DNA of 64,000 bases from Polytrichum commune (lineage: Eukaryota > Streptophyta > Polytrichopsida > Polytrichales > Polytrichaceae). The notes beneath the pieces are model-generated. The model was not told where the DNA came from. It was given only the letters and a program-made list of their open reading frames with translations, and made no database searches. The translations under genes and the position numbers were made by a program. The stretch spans positions 44,263,169 to 44,327,168 of the forward strand of contig OX485806.1 of assembly GCA_950295325.1 (NCBI GenBank). The letters run 5' to 3'. Within the stretch, counting starts at the first letter, position 1; each line of letters begins with the position of its first letter. Shown here piece by piece: positions 12,788-24,771 of this stretch.

Positions 12788-13880
12788 TTATTCTATTTTT
12801 TTTATTAATATATTTCTATTGACTACAAGCAATTTAATGCTACTCACACTTTGCAAGTAGTCAAAGGTTTCTAAACCCATTGCGTTTGGTAATGTTTGAT
12901 GCCTATCATTTGCAAGTGGTTTAATTAGCACGTCTGCTATCATATCTTCCGTAAGATAATATTTCAAACATATCTCTTGGTTTTCTAATTTGTCTTTAAT
13001 GAAGTGATATTGTACATTGATATATTTGGTCCAAGAATAGTGTGTAGGATTCTTTGCAAGTGGCTTGTATCGTTGATTATCACACATGATGAATGTCGGT
13101 CTTTCTTCCACATATCCCACATCCGCCAAAAATTGCCTAAGCCAAACCGCTTCCTTAGTACAATGGCTAGTAGCCATGTACTCTGCCTTTGTCGTAGACA
13201 ATGAAATGGTTGCTTGTTTCTTGCATTTCCACAAAATGACTCCAACTCCAACAAAATATACGTACCCCGTGGTGGATCGCCGATCGTTTGCATATCCCGC
13301 CAAATCCGCATCGCAAAATCCTCTTAAAACAATATCCTTGCCTCTGAGGCATAATTTGAAGTCCAAAATGCCTTTCAAATACCTTATGATACATTTTACG
13401 GCTATCCAATGCGGTGGACCGACCTTCGTCATGAATTGGCTCACCGTACTTACTGCAAATGCAATATCGGCCCTCGTGACCACCATTGCATACATAAGAG
13501 ATCCTACTCCGGCTTTGCATGGAACACTTTCCATTTCCCTTTGCACATTCACAAATTCCTCATCTGAAAGTTTTAATAATTTAGAATTCACAAAGTTCCA
13601 ACAAATTTGCATTCTTCCATATTAAAACGCTTGAGGATCTTTTTGATGTAGCTCCTTTGGTTCATAGTAATGGTACGGGCTACTCTATTCCTTTCAAATT
13701 CCACTCCTAGGTAGTAATGCAATTTCTCGAGATCACTCATCTCAAATTCCTTCTTGAGCTCCGATTTGAGCCACTTCAATTAGGTTACATTGTTTGCTAA
13801 TATGATCAAATCATCCACGTAGAGGATTGCCACCAACAAATATTCACTTGTTTGTTTGACTATAACGAATGATCCGCTTG
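12788..13880 (-). pseudogene. Ty1/copia polyprotein fragment: C-terminal RT and RNase H
   Basis: Read on the minus strand, the RT catalytic motif YVDD falls at 13821-13810, followed by KLHYYLGVEF and QRSYIKKILKRF (copia RT thumb). Next come SLMYAMVVTRADIAFAV, FCDADLAGYANDRRSTTGY and SLSTTKAEYMA (copia RNase H), and a C-terminus with EDMIADVLIKPL. An in-frame stop lies just before LKWLKSEL (about 13782), and a break near 13610 separates the RT and RNase H parts. The RNase H acidic residue expected in EAEY is Lys here. Gag, protease, integrase and most of RT are missing upstream, and no LTR was found. It is a dead fragment. Confidence 0.9.
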
Positions 13881-15162
13881 GCTCCTACAAAAACCCTCGT
13901 TAATGAAGAATGAGTCGATATGGTGGTAGCACTCGGGACGACACTCCTATGTGAGCGGTGAGCGGAGAGCGGAGAGGAAGTAAAAATAATAAACTTTATA
14001 GACCAAATTTAGAAATGTTTTCTAAAATCGAATATTCTCAGAATATTCTAATATATTCCAAAATAGTAAAAATTGGACCTATTTCCGTAGAATGTATAGG
14101 TCCTAAAATTTTAAAAAACCTTGAATTTGAAATGGTCTCATTAAGTTTGGAAACCGTGAAGTGCTTGAATGATAGGATAATTATAATATAATACATAAAT
14201 ACATGATTAAAACCAAGGATGATCCCAAGAAATAATAAATGAAAATGATTTTTTTGAGATTGGTATAATTGAAGAATGAGTCAATCAAAATACAAAGGGC
14301 AACCAACTTGTTTCGTTTTTATTCCATGACTTTTCTCTTTGTCCTATATGTGAATCAACTCTAGAGCTTGGACTGCAACAATTATCGTTTGTGGTTGAAT
14401 AGATTATAAATTACACTCATACCCAACATGATTGTAGATACACTTGCACACAATGGGAGATGAGAGAAATATGTTTGCTGGCCTAGAATGGGAGAAGGAA
14501 ATTAGAAGTCTAGGAGATCCCCATGTTCCCTTTAATCAATCGCCGGAACATGACATAGGTGCTGCAAATTGATGTAGTGATGACTACGAGCTGACTCCAT
14601 TTTCGCAGTCCACACAAGCATGAAGGTGGAGGATGCAGGAGGAGCAGAAACGATCTGCCAAAAATTATAAGAGGCGGGCGGATGTGCCGGAGAAGGATGT
14701 TGATTTGGATGAAGACAAATTGATCGAAACGGAGGAGGAGGTGAAGGTGATAGGCGAATTTTCAAAGTCTTTGTCGTTTCGCGAGAGGATGAGAAGATTA
14801 TCGCTGCATTGTTGTCCACTGAAGGATCAAATGAGGGATAAAATGGTTTTATACGTTGATTTGCTTCGACCGGGTCCACCTTCATAAAAAATGGACGATG
14901 AGATGAAGTCTGAATCATCCAGGAGGTTTGCAAAACGGAAATAGAGTTGATAGACATAGGAAACACCTACAAATTGAACATGTGGTGTTCAACCGGGAGA
15001 GAAACACATGGCACAATTGAATATTGTAATTACAATATCTTGAAGGGAGTAAAAATAATTCATGAGATTATATTTATTATAGCAAACAATTATGAATTCA
15101 CAAGAGGTCCAAAAATGGACACATCTATCAGGGCACAATATAGTGCTAGGCTGAGAGGAATT
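13881..15162. other. no confident gene; one short charged reading frame
   Basis: This is mostly AT-rich and non-coding. A plus-strand open stretch at 14633-14887 encodes an 84-residue Lys/Glu/Asp-rich sequence without recognisable homology. It could be an exon or chance. No terminal inverted repeat for the transposase relic to the right was identified. Confidence 0.3.
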
Positions 15163-18100
15163 CTAGGAAGTAGATTGTATCAAGAGGCCCCCTTCTAGGA
15201 TGAGTTTGACCTCATTGAAGCTAAATTTCGGGGCGTGAATGAACAAGTCAACTTCGGGGTCTGCATTAGAGACCTTAACAAAGATGAAGTAGAGGTGCTT
15301 GCAATGCATGAACGAATTTCGTTTGCGGCCAAACTTTGATATCATATCCTTGAAGGCCAGGCAATTACATTCGGGCAGGGAACTCATTGTGAGTTGGTAA
15401 ATAGATTGTGTAGGTGCAGGTTTGGACTGCAATATGATCACGCAACCAAATTCAGGGCGTGGAATCATGATGACCTTCAATATGGTCCCGTCCATAGCTC
15501 GTGCAGATGCGACCATTTGCAGTTGTTTTGTTGATGGTGCAGTGGCAGACCGTCTCGTAGTTATGGATTTCTTGGAAGAAAGATAAGAGTCTGGGTTGGC
15601 AGGAACGTCCATTCCGGAGAGGTCGAGGGGAGGAGCCGATGTATTGAAGAGGCGAGTGGGTATGATGCGCTCTTTCTGCGGGAGCTGAAAGCCGACATTT
15701 TCAAGCTTGAGGATCTCCGGACGAGTAAGGTTGGTACCAAGTTTGACAGGCCACATAGGAGGGATCGGAGGTCGTTCTTGGTCAGTAGAGAATTTGTCGA
15801 CCCACTTGCGTTGTGAACCTTTGACACAACGCTCAATGTCGTTAGGGAAAAAAAAAAACTTCTCGATTTTAGGTGTTGTGAATTTGTAATAGTTCCAAAC
15901 TCCAAGATATGTTGGTGCAGGGGTGCTCTTGGAGTTGGAGACGATTTTGGCAATGCATTTCTTCTTGGTGACAGCATGCATGGCCCAACACGCCTTGGAG
16001 GAATTGTAAGGAACGCGAGAAATATGTTAGAGGTTCTCGTCCACTTTGGATTCTTGTACAGCAGTGACACGGCCAAAATCCAAACCAGTAGGAAGGGGTG
16101 GTGGAACCTCGATCACGGTCGTGGAGAACTCCTCGACGATGGTAGGCAAAGGTGAAGCATGAGATCTTGTGGGTCTCTGAGCAACACGAGGGCGAGAGAA
16201 GTTGACGGTGTCGGGGTGGTGGGTTTCATTGTCAACTCCAATGGGGGTGTCGGACTTGCGTTTCTGTGAGCCGAATACCTCGGCACCCTCGAGGTTGGGA
16301 CTACAAATACAGAATTCGTCCCCGCCTTCGAAGTCCATGAGAACCTTTTGCAGAACAGTGGGGTCACCAGTACGTTGAGCGCATCGAAGCTTGAGTTCTT
16401 CTTTGCTAGGGCCATTGCCCCCAACGCCACCCTTTAGAAATTGATGGTACGCCACGACTTGGAGGAAGGCTCGAATGTAGTCATCCACAGTGGCCACGTA
16501 TAGATCGCCACCCTTGTTGCCGGACGCTTGAAGCCATTTGTTGTGAATGGATTCGGCAAGGTTGCAATTGGGCATTTGTGCGAATTCCTCGGCGGTTATG
16601 ATTTTTTCCTGCAAAATGGAATGACACTGTAAGGAATAAGCAAAGCTTGGAAAAAAAAGATAAAACAAAAAAGATAAAACAAAACAAATGCACCAATTCC
16701 ATGAAGCCACCCCATTGTCGATATCGAAAGTGCCTAAAGGCCAGCCAAAGTTGAAGGTGTTTCAGCCCCTCCTCGGATGTGCAGTCAGACGAAGCCCACC
16801 AGGCCTTGATGGCGAGGTACCTCATCCATGCCTCAAGCATAGAGGATGCATCGCGATATTGGAGGCAGAGACGCTTGTGTTGGTCTTGCAAGTCGTGCTT
16901 GATATAGAGTTTGGTGTGTTTATCCAAAGACTGGGTCCAATGGAAGTAGCAGGTTCTCTCGCGCCCATCGATGGGAACCTTTGGATCTCTAGACCTGTAG
17001 ACAATCCTGACATCATTCCAATTGGCTTGCGCACTATCTGCCATGAATCCTTTGAAGTGAGACTTGGGAATTCCATGCCTAGCCATGACGTGGTTGAGGT
17101 TGTGCCAGAAAAACACTTGAGCATCCATGTCCTCGGATTGAAAGTCGCAGCAAACGATGGTCATGATGCGTTGGTAGGTTCCGTCGTATACGTGGCAGGC
17201 CATGGTGGTCCACTTGGCGACGCGTTTGACATGGTCGGATATGATCCAAGCATGCTCGAGATCCCCGCCAAGTTGCATGCGCCTAACCAAGTCGACCCCA
17301 CTACTAGGGCCGATTTCGGACATCTTGAAAACAAAAACTTTGTCTGTCTCGTCACCTTGGCCCGAGAATTGATTCCGCTGGACATAGGTCCAAGTGCTAA
17401 CACCTCTAAGCTTGGCGATGCCATCCATAACTCCTAACCTATGTAAGTATTTGAAGGTGGTAACATTGTTTTGGAGGTGGGGGGAATTCAACTCTTTGCA
17501 ACGATAAAAAATGGGCTCAAGTTCTTCCAAAGAAAGAAGTTGATGAGGATCACTATCATTGCGGAGGAGGAACTCACCTACATGTCCTTGCTGGCTTCAA
17601 AGATGATTTTGCTATGAGTGGTTTGGGGCGTTCGCTCGACGTGCTCCTCGATGAGGGCGTCGATGGGTTTGCGGCTATCTCTGCAATTGCCAACCTTGAC
17701 GGGGTGACGATGGTTGCCCAAATGAATGAAGGCACGATGAGTGATGTCATTGTCGTGGACGTAGAGGATTTTGGCGTGACATGGTGCAATGCATTTGGGA
17801 GGCTCCTTACAGATACGGCACATTAGAGTGGATCCCAAAGGCAAGGGTCCACCAACGGGGAAGGGCTCCTTGGTGAATCCGTCGAAATCAATATCATTGA
17901 CCGGGGAGGTCTGATGAGCACATTGTAGGTAATCGCACTAAGGATTTTGGCACTGGAGGTGGCCAACGCAAGTGGAGGAGCGAAAAACAAGGCCCATGTC
18001 ATTGGTGATATTGGTGGTCTTGGTCCAAACATGGTCGTCATAGCGTTTGTCCATGCCGTCCATGGATTGGGCCTTCGTATAAGAGGAAGAGACACCAAGT

Positions 18101-18820
18101 GGGGGTAGGACAAACATAAGATCACCATCAAAGCGAGGGGGGAGGAAATTCACCTTTTCAATTCGCAAGGTGTTATAATCTAGCTTCTTGAGGATGTTTT
18201 CCCTATCGGGCATGGAAACAAGAGTACAGAGACATTGAAGAATTGAAAGGGTGGGTTTGGGAGGGGATGGGGGAAGAGGTCACATGGGATCAAGGCGAAC
18301 AAGAGGGGGGGGGGGTCACGGAGGGGGGACCGAGGCGGGACGAAGATGGCTCGACCCTAAGAGTGGAATGAACGGGCTCATCACCATCAGATGAATCAGA
18401 ATGATGTATGACAGTATGAATACCAAGTTCAATCTTGAAACGAACGGCGGGAGGGGTGTTGAAAGTGGAAGCGGACAAATAAGGAGGGGTACTGATCTCG
18501 GTGGAAACGTGTGGCCGAGATTCAGGCAGTCCGTAGACTCTGTATTTACCTTCGGCAAGTTTCCACACAGATGATCCGTTGTCGGCAAGAATGGGATTCA
18601 CACCCATGGTCAAGGACAACAAAAATGTAAGGGGATCAAAAATCTCGCGTTCGACCCAGATTGAACCAGCCTGCAAGAAGAACCTGATACTAAGGTGGAA
18701 GGAAGAGACATGTGCAAATCTGTAATTTGCATCTATAGGAAAGAGGATGGGCACTCCGAAGCCATTGGCACGGAGCTCCGCCATCTCTGACAAAGAAGGC
18801 ACAGAAGATGAGGAAGCCAT
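15163..18820 (-). pseudogene. MULE-like transposase gene relic (zinc cluster, DDE-like core, SWIM finger)
   Basis: Minus-strand pieces in order. 18820-18290 starts MASSSSVPSLSEMAEL. 18213-17578 has a Cys/His cluster STCVGHLQC and then MCRICKEPPKC. 17530-16650 contains DGTYQ (about 17185), FMADSAQANW (about 17035) and CYFHW, resembling the first two acidic residues and the following C/H motif of MULE transposase cores. 16620-16030 follows, then 15981-15163 with a SWIM-type CxCx(n)CxH finger (ECNC at about 15375, then HCKH). MULE transposases typically join a zinc N-domain, DDE core and C-terminal SWIM finger, which is the basis of the call. The parts look separated by introns. In-frame stops near 17938 (TAG) and 16030 (TAA) break it. 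Exact exon borders are uncertain and no terminal repeats were found. Confidence 0.7.
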
Positions 18821-19116
18821 AGAGATATATACGGAATAGATGAAGGGTGCCAAAAAGAAACGGGGAACGTCTGTCAGAAAGTGGAAAACCCTAAACATGA
18901 ATTACATATTGAGAAGAATGCAAGCTCACTCACTTTCCAATGTGTGAGTTTGATGTTGTGAGGTGTGGAAAGGAAATAAAACGATTTGGTCTGAATTGCT
19001 CGAGGCCTGAACATATGAAGGAAATAGGCAATTCACAACCTCCGATAGCATAACCATCAAAGAAGAAGAAGAGGAGGCGATGGTCTACACATTACACAGA
19101 TAAGAAAAGGAAGACA

Positions 19117-19968
19117 ATGAGGACACAAAAGATACAGTCAACGAATGCGCCAATCGAGGGCCGTGGGATGCCTGAGGATTTGAGCCAAAACAACAAGTAC
19201 CTAAATCCTAAACCTTCGTGGAGGCTAGACTGTGAGATTCGGCCTTTTCTTTTATCACCGATTGTAGAAGAGGCGGACGGAAGTAGAGTACAGACAATGG
19301 AAGAAATGGAGGAGTTGGGAAATGACAGCATCCAAGAGGACTCACGCGAAGAGACGAACTCTACAAGTGTTGTATGTATTCTTCGGGTTCTCCATATATT
19401 CAGTTGTCTGAGCACATAATTAAAATGGTGGAACAGATTGAACTGTGAAACAACTATCTCTTAAATATTATGGTTTGTCATCATTGTTATAAACATTGTT
19501 ATCTCTTAAATATAGGAGGATGGGGGGAGTGGAAAGAGTGAAAATAGCTACGAAGAAGAAGACAACGTGGAGGTAGCACAACAAATTGAGAAGGCGTTAG
19601 AAGAGCTAGGACCGCTGTTGGGACAGCCAACGATTCAAAGAAGAGAAAAAATGAAGGCGTCCAAGAGGAAAGCGGCAGAGGAAGATCTGAAATCAAATTT
19701 GTTGGGAGGCCGCGGGAGAGCTGAAGGAGGAGGTCCGGAGCACCAAACCCTAAATGTGGATATTGTGACCCTTGCTTCAAGATTTCTGCGAAGCAAGGCG
19801 GGCGGAACACAAGAGACATCGAGGCGAGGGCGTGGCCGCGGGAGAGGAAAGGCGCAGGTTAACCTCGGTGACACGAGGAGCACTCCAATAACGCCAACTG
19901 AGGACAAGACCTCGGAAGATAGTGGCGCGGATATTGGGGCTTCAGTGGATGGCATACTCCAAATTCTG
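19117..19968 (+). CDS. exons of an unrecognised charged protein, divergent from the MULE-like gene
   Basis: Two open blocks, 19117-19380 and 19515-19968, seem joined by an AT-rich intron. The second is rich in Glu/Lys and has an RGRGRGRG-type basic stretch (RRGRGRGRGKAQ) and an acidic Ser/Thr tail. It ends at a good donor, CTG|GTAAGG, at 19968/19969. I do not recognise the family. It starts about 300 bp from the start of the minus-strand transposase relic, so they may share a promoter region. It may be the N-terminal part of the methyltransferase-like gene resuming at 26778, with the satellite in the intron. That link is inference. Confidence 0.4.
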
Positions 19969-20037
19969 GTAAGGTGTCGGGCTCTCGGCAATGCTATGTT
20001 GGTTTAGAAATGTGCATAATGAGAGGTTGGGGGAAGG

Positions 20038-20260
20038 AGGCCTCGAATCTGAGGCCTCCATTTGGCCGAGGGTTATTGTTTTTGTAAAGGTAAAAGACTA
20101 GTCTACATGACTATGGCTATCGGCCTTGGTATGTTTAGGATAAGTGAATCAGGTGAGGTAAAGGAAGAGGCCTTGGATCCGAGGCCTCCTGTTGGCCGAC
20201 GATTTTGCTTTATAAAACTACCTGTTGGCCGAAGATTTTGCTTTGTATTACCTTGATTTC
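20038..20260 (+). repeat. diverged satellite units at the array's left edge
   Basis: Two copies of the palindrome core (near 20038 and 20168) occur in GGCCGA/CTCGGCC-containing sequence related to the main satellite. Spacing and flanks differ from the 128-bp units, so these look like early or decayed members of the array. Confidence 0.6.
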
Positions 20261-20574
20261 TCAAACTACATGGAATGTCCACTTGAGTTGCTCTCGGCCT
20301 TGTCTTGATTTGGGTTTAGTGAGTATGTGAGAGGTAGGGTTTCGAGTTGAAGAGAGGATTTTTGAGTTCTCAAACTACATGGAATGTTCACTTGGGTTGC
20401 TCTCGGCCTTGTCTTGCTTTGGGTTAAATGAGCATGTAAGAGGTAGGGTTTACGGTTGAAGCGAGGGCTGTTGAGTTCTCAAACTACATGGACTATTCAC
20501 TTGGGTTGCTCAGGGCCTTGTTTTGATATCTCAAGTCACTATGTGAGAGGAAGGGTTTTAAGTTCACGAGAGGC
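20261..20574 (+). repeat. 109-bp tandem repeat, about 3 copies
   Basis: Units begin CTCAAACTACATGGAATG at about 20261, 20370 and 20479, so the period is 109 bp. Each unit includes TTGCTCTCGGCC, also found in the neighbouring 128-bp satellite, but the third alone ends in the GAGGCCTC palindrome half. This looks like a sister subfamily or the source of the main satellite. Confidence 0.8.
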
Positions 20575-22541
20575 CTCTTTTGTTTGTAAGTTTGTGCTTG
20601 AAAATTCAAAATGTTCTGTGCACATTTGTTTGCTCTCGGCCATTTCTGGATTTCCTAAGGGCACATGTACGAGCTAGGGGAAGAGGCCTTGGATCCAAGG
20701 CCACTTTTGTTTGTAAGTTTGTGCTTGAAATTTCAGAATGTTATGTGCACATTTGTTTGCTCTCGGCCATTTCAGGATTTCCTAAGCGCACATGCAGGAG
20801 ATAGGGGAAGAGGCCTCGGATCCGAGGCCTCTTTTGTTTGTAAGTTTGTGCTTGAAATTTGAGAATGTTATGTGCACATTTGTTTGCTCTCGGCCATTTC
20901 TGGATTTCCTAAGGGCACATGTACGATATAGGAGAAGAAGCTCGGATCCAAGGCCTCTTTTGTTTCTTGATTTGGGATTGAAAATTTCAGAATGTTATGT
21001 GCACATTTGTTTGCTCTCGGCCATTTTTGGATTTCCTAAGGGCACATGTACGAGCTAGGGGAACAAACCTCGGATTTGAGGCCTCTTTTGTTTGTTGATT
21101 TGAGTTTGAGAATTTCAGAATGTTATTTGTACATTTCTTTGCTCTCGGCCATTTCGGGATTTCCTAAGGGCACATGTACAAACTAGGGGAAGAGGCCTCA
21201 GATCCGATGCCTCTTTTGTTTGTAAGTTTCTGCTTTAAGTTTTAGAATGTTATGTGCACATTTGTTTGCTCTCGGCCATTTCAGGATTTCCTAAGGGCAC
21301 ATGCAGGAGATAGGGGAAGAGGCCTCGGATCCGAGGCCTCTTTTGTTTGTTGGTATGAGTTTGAAAATTTTGGAATGTTATTTGTACATTTGTTTGCTCT
21401 CGGCCATTTCAGGATTTCCTAAGGGCACATGTATGAGCTACGGGAAGAGGCCTCGGATCCGAGGCCTCTTTTGTTTGTTAATTTGGGATTGAAAATTTCA
21501 GAATGTTATGTGCACATTTGTTTGCTCTCGGCCATTTCAAGATTTCCTAAGGGCACATGTACGAGCTAGGGGAAGATGCCTTGGATCCGAGGCCTCTTTT
21601 ATTTGTTGATTTGGGATTGAAAATTTCAGAATGTTATGTGCACATTTGTTTGCTCTCGGCCATTTCAAGATTTCCTAAGGGCACATGTACGAGCTAGGGG
21701 AAGATGCCTTGGATCCGAGGCCTCTTTTATTTGTTGATTTGGGATTGAAAATTTCAGAATGTTATGTGCACATTTGTTTGCTCTCGGCCATTTTTGGATT
21801 TCCTAAGGGCACATGTACGAGCTAGGGGAAGAGGCCTCGGATCCAAGGCCTCTTTTGTTTGTAAGTTTGTGCTTGAAATTTGAGAATGTTATGTGCACAC
21901 TTGTTTGCTCTCGGCCATTTTCGGATTTCCTAAGGGCACATGTACGAGCTAGGGGAAGAGGCCTCGGATCCGAGGCCTCTTTTGTTTGTAAGTTTGTGCT
22001 TGAAATTTGAGAATGTTATGTGCACATTTGTTTGCTCTCGGCCATTTTTGGATTTCCTTATGGCACATGTACGAGCTAGGGGAAGAGGCCTCGGATCCGC
22101 GGCCTGATTTGTTTATTGATTTGGGATTGAAAATTTCAGAATGTTATGTGCGCATGTGTTTGCTCTCGGCCATTTTTGAATTTCCTAAGGGCACATGTAC
22201 GAGCTAGGGGAAGAGGCCTCGGATCCGAGGCCTCTTTTGTTTGTTGATTTGCGATTCAAAATTTCAGAATGTTATGTGCACATTTGTTTGCTCTCGGCCA
22301 TTTTTGGATTTCCTAAGGGCACATGTACGAGCTAGGGGAAGAGGCCTCGGATCCGAGGCCTCTTTTGTTTGTAAGTTTGTGCTTGAAATTTGAGAATGTT
22401 ATGTGCACATTTTTTTGGTCTCGGCCATTTTTGGATATCCTAAGGGCACGTGTACGAGCTAGGGGAAGAGGCCTCGGATCTGCGGCCTCTTTCGTTTGTT
22501 GATTTGGGATTGAAAATTTTAGAATGTTATGTGCACATTTG
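20575..22541 (+). repeat. 128-bp palindrome-bearing satellite, block 1 (about 15 units)
   Basis: Unit starts measured at the palindrome (21321, 21449, 21577, 21705, 21833) give a 128-bp period. Each unit has CTCGGCCATTT, GGATTTCCTAAGGGCACATG, a perfect 26-bp inverted repeat in the best copies (AAGAGGCCTCGGA followed at once by its reverse complement, with GGATCC at the centre), and AATGTTATGTGCACATTTG. Differences between units are mostly transitions. It lies in what may be a gene intron. Confidence 0.95.
22420..22541 (+). repeat. 122-bp unit duplicated on both sides of the 2.2-kb insertion (left copy)
   Basis: This block, from CTCGGCC to CACATTTG, is matched by 24772-24893 with a single mismatch (22481 T against 24833 C). 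Both share variants rare elsewhere in the array: GGATATCC, CACGTGTACG, TTTCGTTTG and AATTTTAG. They flank the inserted block as exact direct repeats. Confidence 0.9.
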
Positions 22542-24771
22542 AGGGCCACCTTCAACCTTCCAGCCTCAGACGGTGTAACCCGCTGTTGAACCGGTTTACA
22601 TGGAAGTTACTCCCACCAAAATTAGATCTTCTCTCTAAGTCTCGTGAAGGTGTTTGCATTCTTTTGTGTCTCAATCCCGTAACATATAGTTCCAATGTAC
22701 TTATAAATTCTCTAGGAGTAGTTGATCTAAGTTCACAAGTTTATGTTCCCCGAAAGCGTCCTTAACCAGAAACACGTAAATGCATTCTCAATATCTCTTA
22801 ATAAATTTCTAATGAATTCTTAATGTGTAAGTGCCTTTAGAACTCAAGATAATGTTTCCTCAAAAGTGTAATGTCACGGTTAAGTGTTACGAGGGAAAAC
22901 GCTCCTATACAATATCTTTCATGGTTGAAAACATTCACAATCCTATTTATCCATTCAAGTTCTTATAACATATCTCTCGTTCCTTTCAAGTCTTCAAGCA
23001 TCTTGCCCAACTTCTCTATAAGGCAAGCACACTCCCTCGCTAAGGCAAAACAACCTAATTCATAGAATGTTCTTCATTTTACTCTCTTAGAATATTTTAT
23101 CATTCCCGTAAGTCTAATAACTTCTAGGATCACTCCCCATTATTTCATGGTTCGAATGTCCATTCAATTATCTCAATCCAAGTCACGCTATCCAATTTAC
23201 GCAAGCATATACCCTTGCTAAATTAGATCTCTCGGGTGCCTATTTGGTTATGTTTACGGCCGTGAATTAAATCCTTAGTTCATCCACCTCAAATTCCCTT
23301 TCTCATGTTCAAAATCTAACCTCAAGGAAGAATAATATCTCTCAAATTCCTTAGGGCATCTCACAAAGATATGGCTTAAGTAATCCCTTCATGTATCCCT
23401 CAATTCCTTACTCATTGCCCCTTAAGTTATTCTTAGATTGATATGAGGTAAATGTTCGATATGAGGTCTTGATATAAAGGTATGGTGTGGCGGTACATTG
23501 ATTTGCCTAATTGACGAATCCTCTCCCTCTTATGATTATGCTCCTACGTCATGCGGAGATGTCATTCCAACAACTCAAGTTCGAATGATGGTTAGGTATG
23601 TAGACAATGTAATATCCTTTTTAAGCTTAAGTGTAATTACATTCATCAATCAATTTCCAATCATGTTACATATAAGTTACTTCTCTTAATCGTTTCCTTC
23701 GGTGAATTTGTGTCCACTTTCCTAAGGTCCTTGAAGTTCCCGCAACTCCAAAATCATGTGGCCTCCTCGGTAATTTTAGTTTATTTTCTAAGTCTTTAAT
23801 CGTCCCGCGTCGGCACGGAAATCCCAACCTCGCCCGCTTGAGTAATAATACTTGGCGAGTTCGATTCGTTGCCGCGGTTGATTGTATTGTTTCCACGAAC
23901 GTTCTTAAGTCCGAATGCCCTTCGGTGCCTCACGTCTCGGATTAATTCTCTAATTCCTAAGCTAATTAATCACCATAGGTGCCTCACGTCTCAACAAAGT
24001 CCGAGTTCGGACACTCATGCCTCACGTCTCAACAATAGTCCGAGTTCGGACGCTCAATCCTCACGTCTCAACAAAGTCCGAGGTCCGGACACTCATGTAT
24101 AATATTCGGGATGAAATGAAGTGTATTAGGGCCCTCTAGTGGCCTCCTTATATAGTCTCACAAATCTACGTTTCCCTAGAATTTTTGTAAATGTTAGCTC
24201 GGCTAATTTTAGCACTGAATCTAATTATAGCAGAGTTTAAATGTCTTAATTCATAGAGTTTAAATCTAAATAGTCCAACATGTACTATCCATGTACATAA
24301 CTTTTCCTATCACCCTAGTTGGAATTTCATTCATCCTAATTCTATTTAACATGTGCTCCTAAACGGAAATAGGACCGCGCCTCTACGCTTCTCAAAATGG
24401 TCCTATTTACATTTACTGTCCGAGGCTCAAACCAGTTCGTCTCCACTTCCGTTCGGCCGACCCGAACCGGCTTGCTAACTTTAGAGGCCGATGGCCGTCC
24501 TCGTCCTCAAATGGCCCCGTTTCCACCGTCCATTTAGTTCCCTCTCCTGTTGGTCCCTCAGGCTTTCGGCCGCTTGGCTCTCGGGCTGGGTCCTCTCTTT
24601 GCTGGTCCCGCAGCTCCTGGCCTGGTCCCTTACGCTGGTCCCTCAGTCCTGGCGCGTATTTGCTGGTTTCTCCTCAGCTCCTTCACCGAGCTCTCACCCC
24701 CTTCACTGGTTGCTCAAACTCCTCGTCTTCCTCGCATCGCTTCCTTCTGGTGTGATGAGGATGCCTCTACA
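22542..24771. other. 2,230-bp insertion within the satellite array
   Basis: The sequence is unrelated to the satellite, with no obvious terminal inverted repeats, no LTR-like TG/CA ends and no recognisable protein. It includes three 38-39-bp repeats at 23981-24095 and a more GC-rich right end from about 24420. The 122-bp satellite segment is duplicated at its edges. It could be filler DNA from break repair or an element type that I do not know. Confidence 0.7.
23981..24095 (+). repeat. 38-39-bp tandem repeat, 3 copies
   Basis: CCTCACGTCTCAACAA recurs at spacings of 38 and 39 bp. Each unit carries a short inverted repeat around TCCGAGTTCGGA followed by the C(A/G)CTCA string. A fourth partial CCTCACGTCTC lies at about 23929. 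Confidence 0.85.

Noticed and set aside
13086..13625. 179-codon plus-strand open frame
   Set aside because: Antisense shadow of the copia RNase H domain.
16688..17437. 249-codon plus-strand open frame
   Set aside because: It is the complement of the MULE-like transposase core; the minus strand has the recognisable DGTYQ and ADSAQANW motifs.
18306..18317. Long G run as a possible quadruplex or terminator
   Set aside because: A single homopolymer run lies in the transposase relic; there is not enough structure to claim a function.
22540..24771. The satellite insertion as a solo LTR with TG/CA ends
   Set aside because: TG can be read at the left edge and CA at the right, but the adjacent 5-mers do not match, and the 122-bp duplication explains the borders better.
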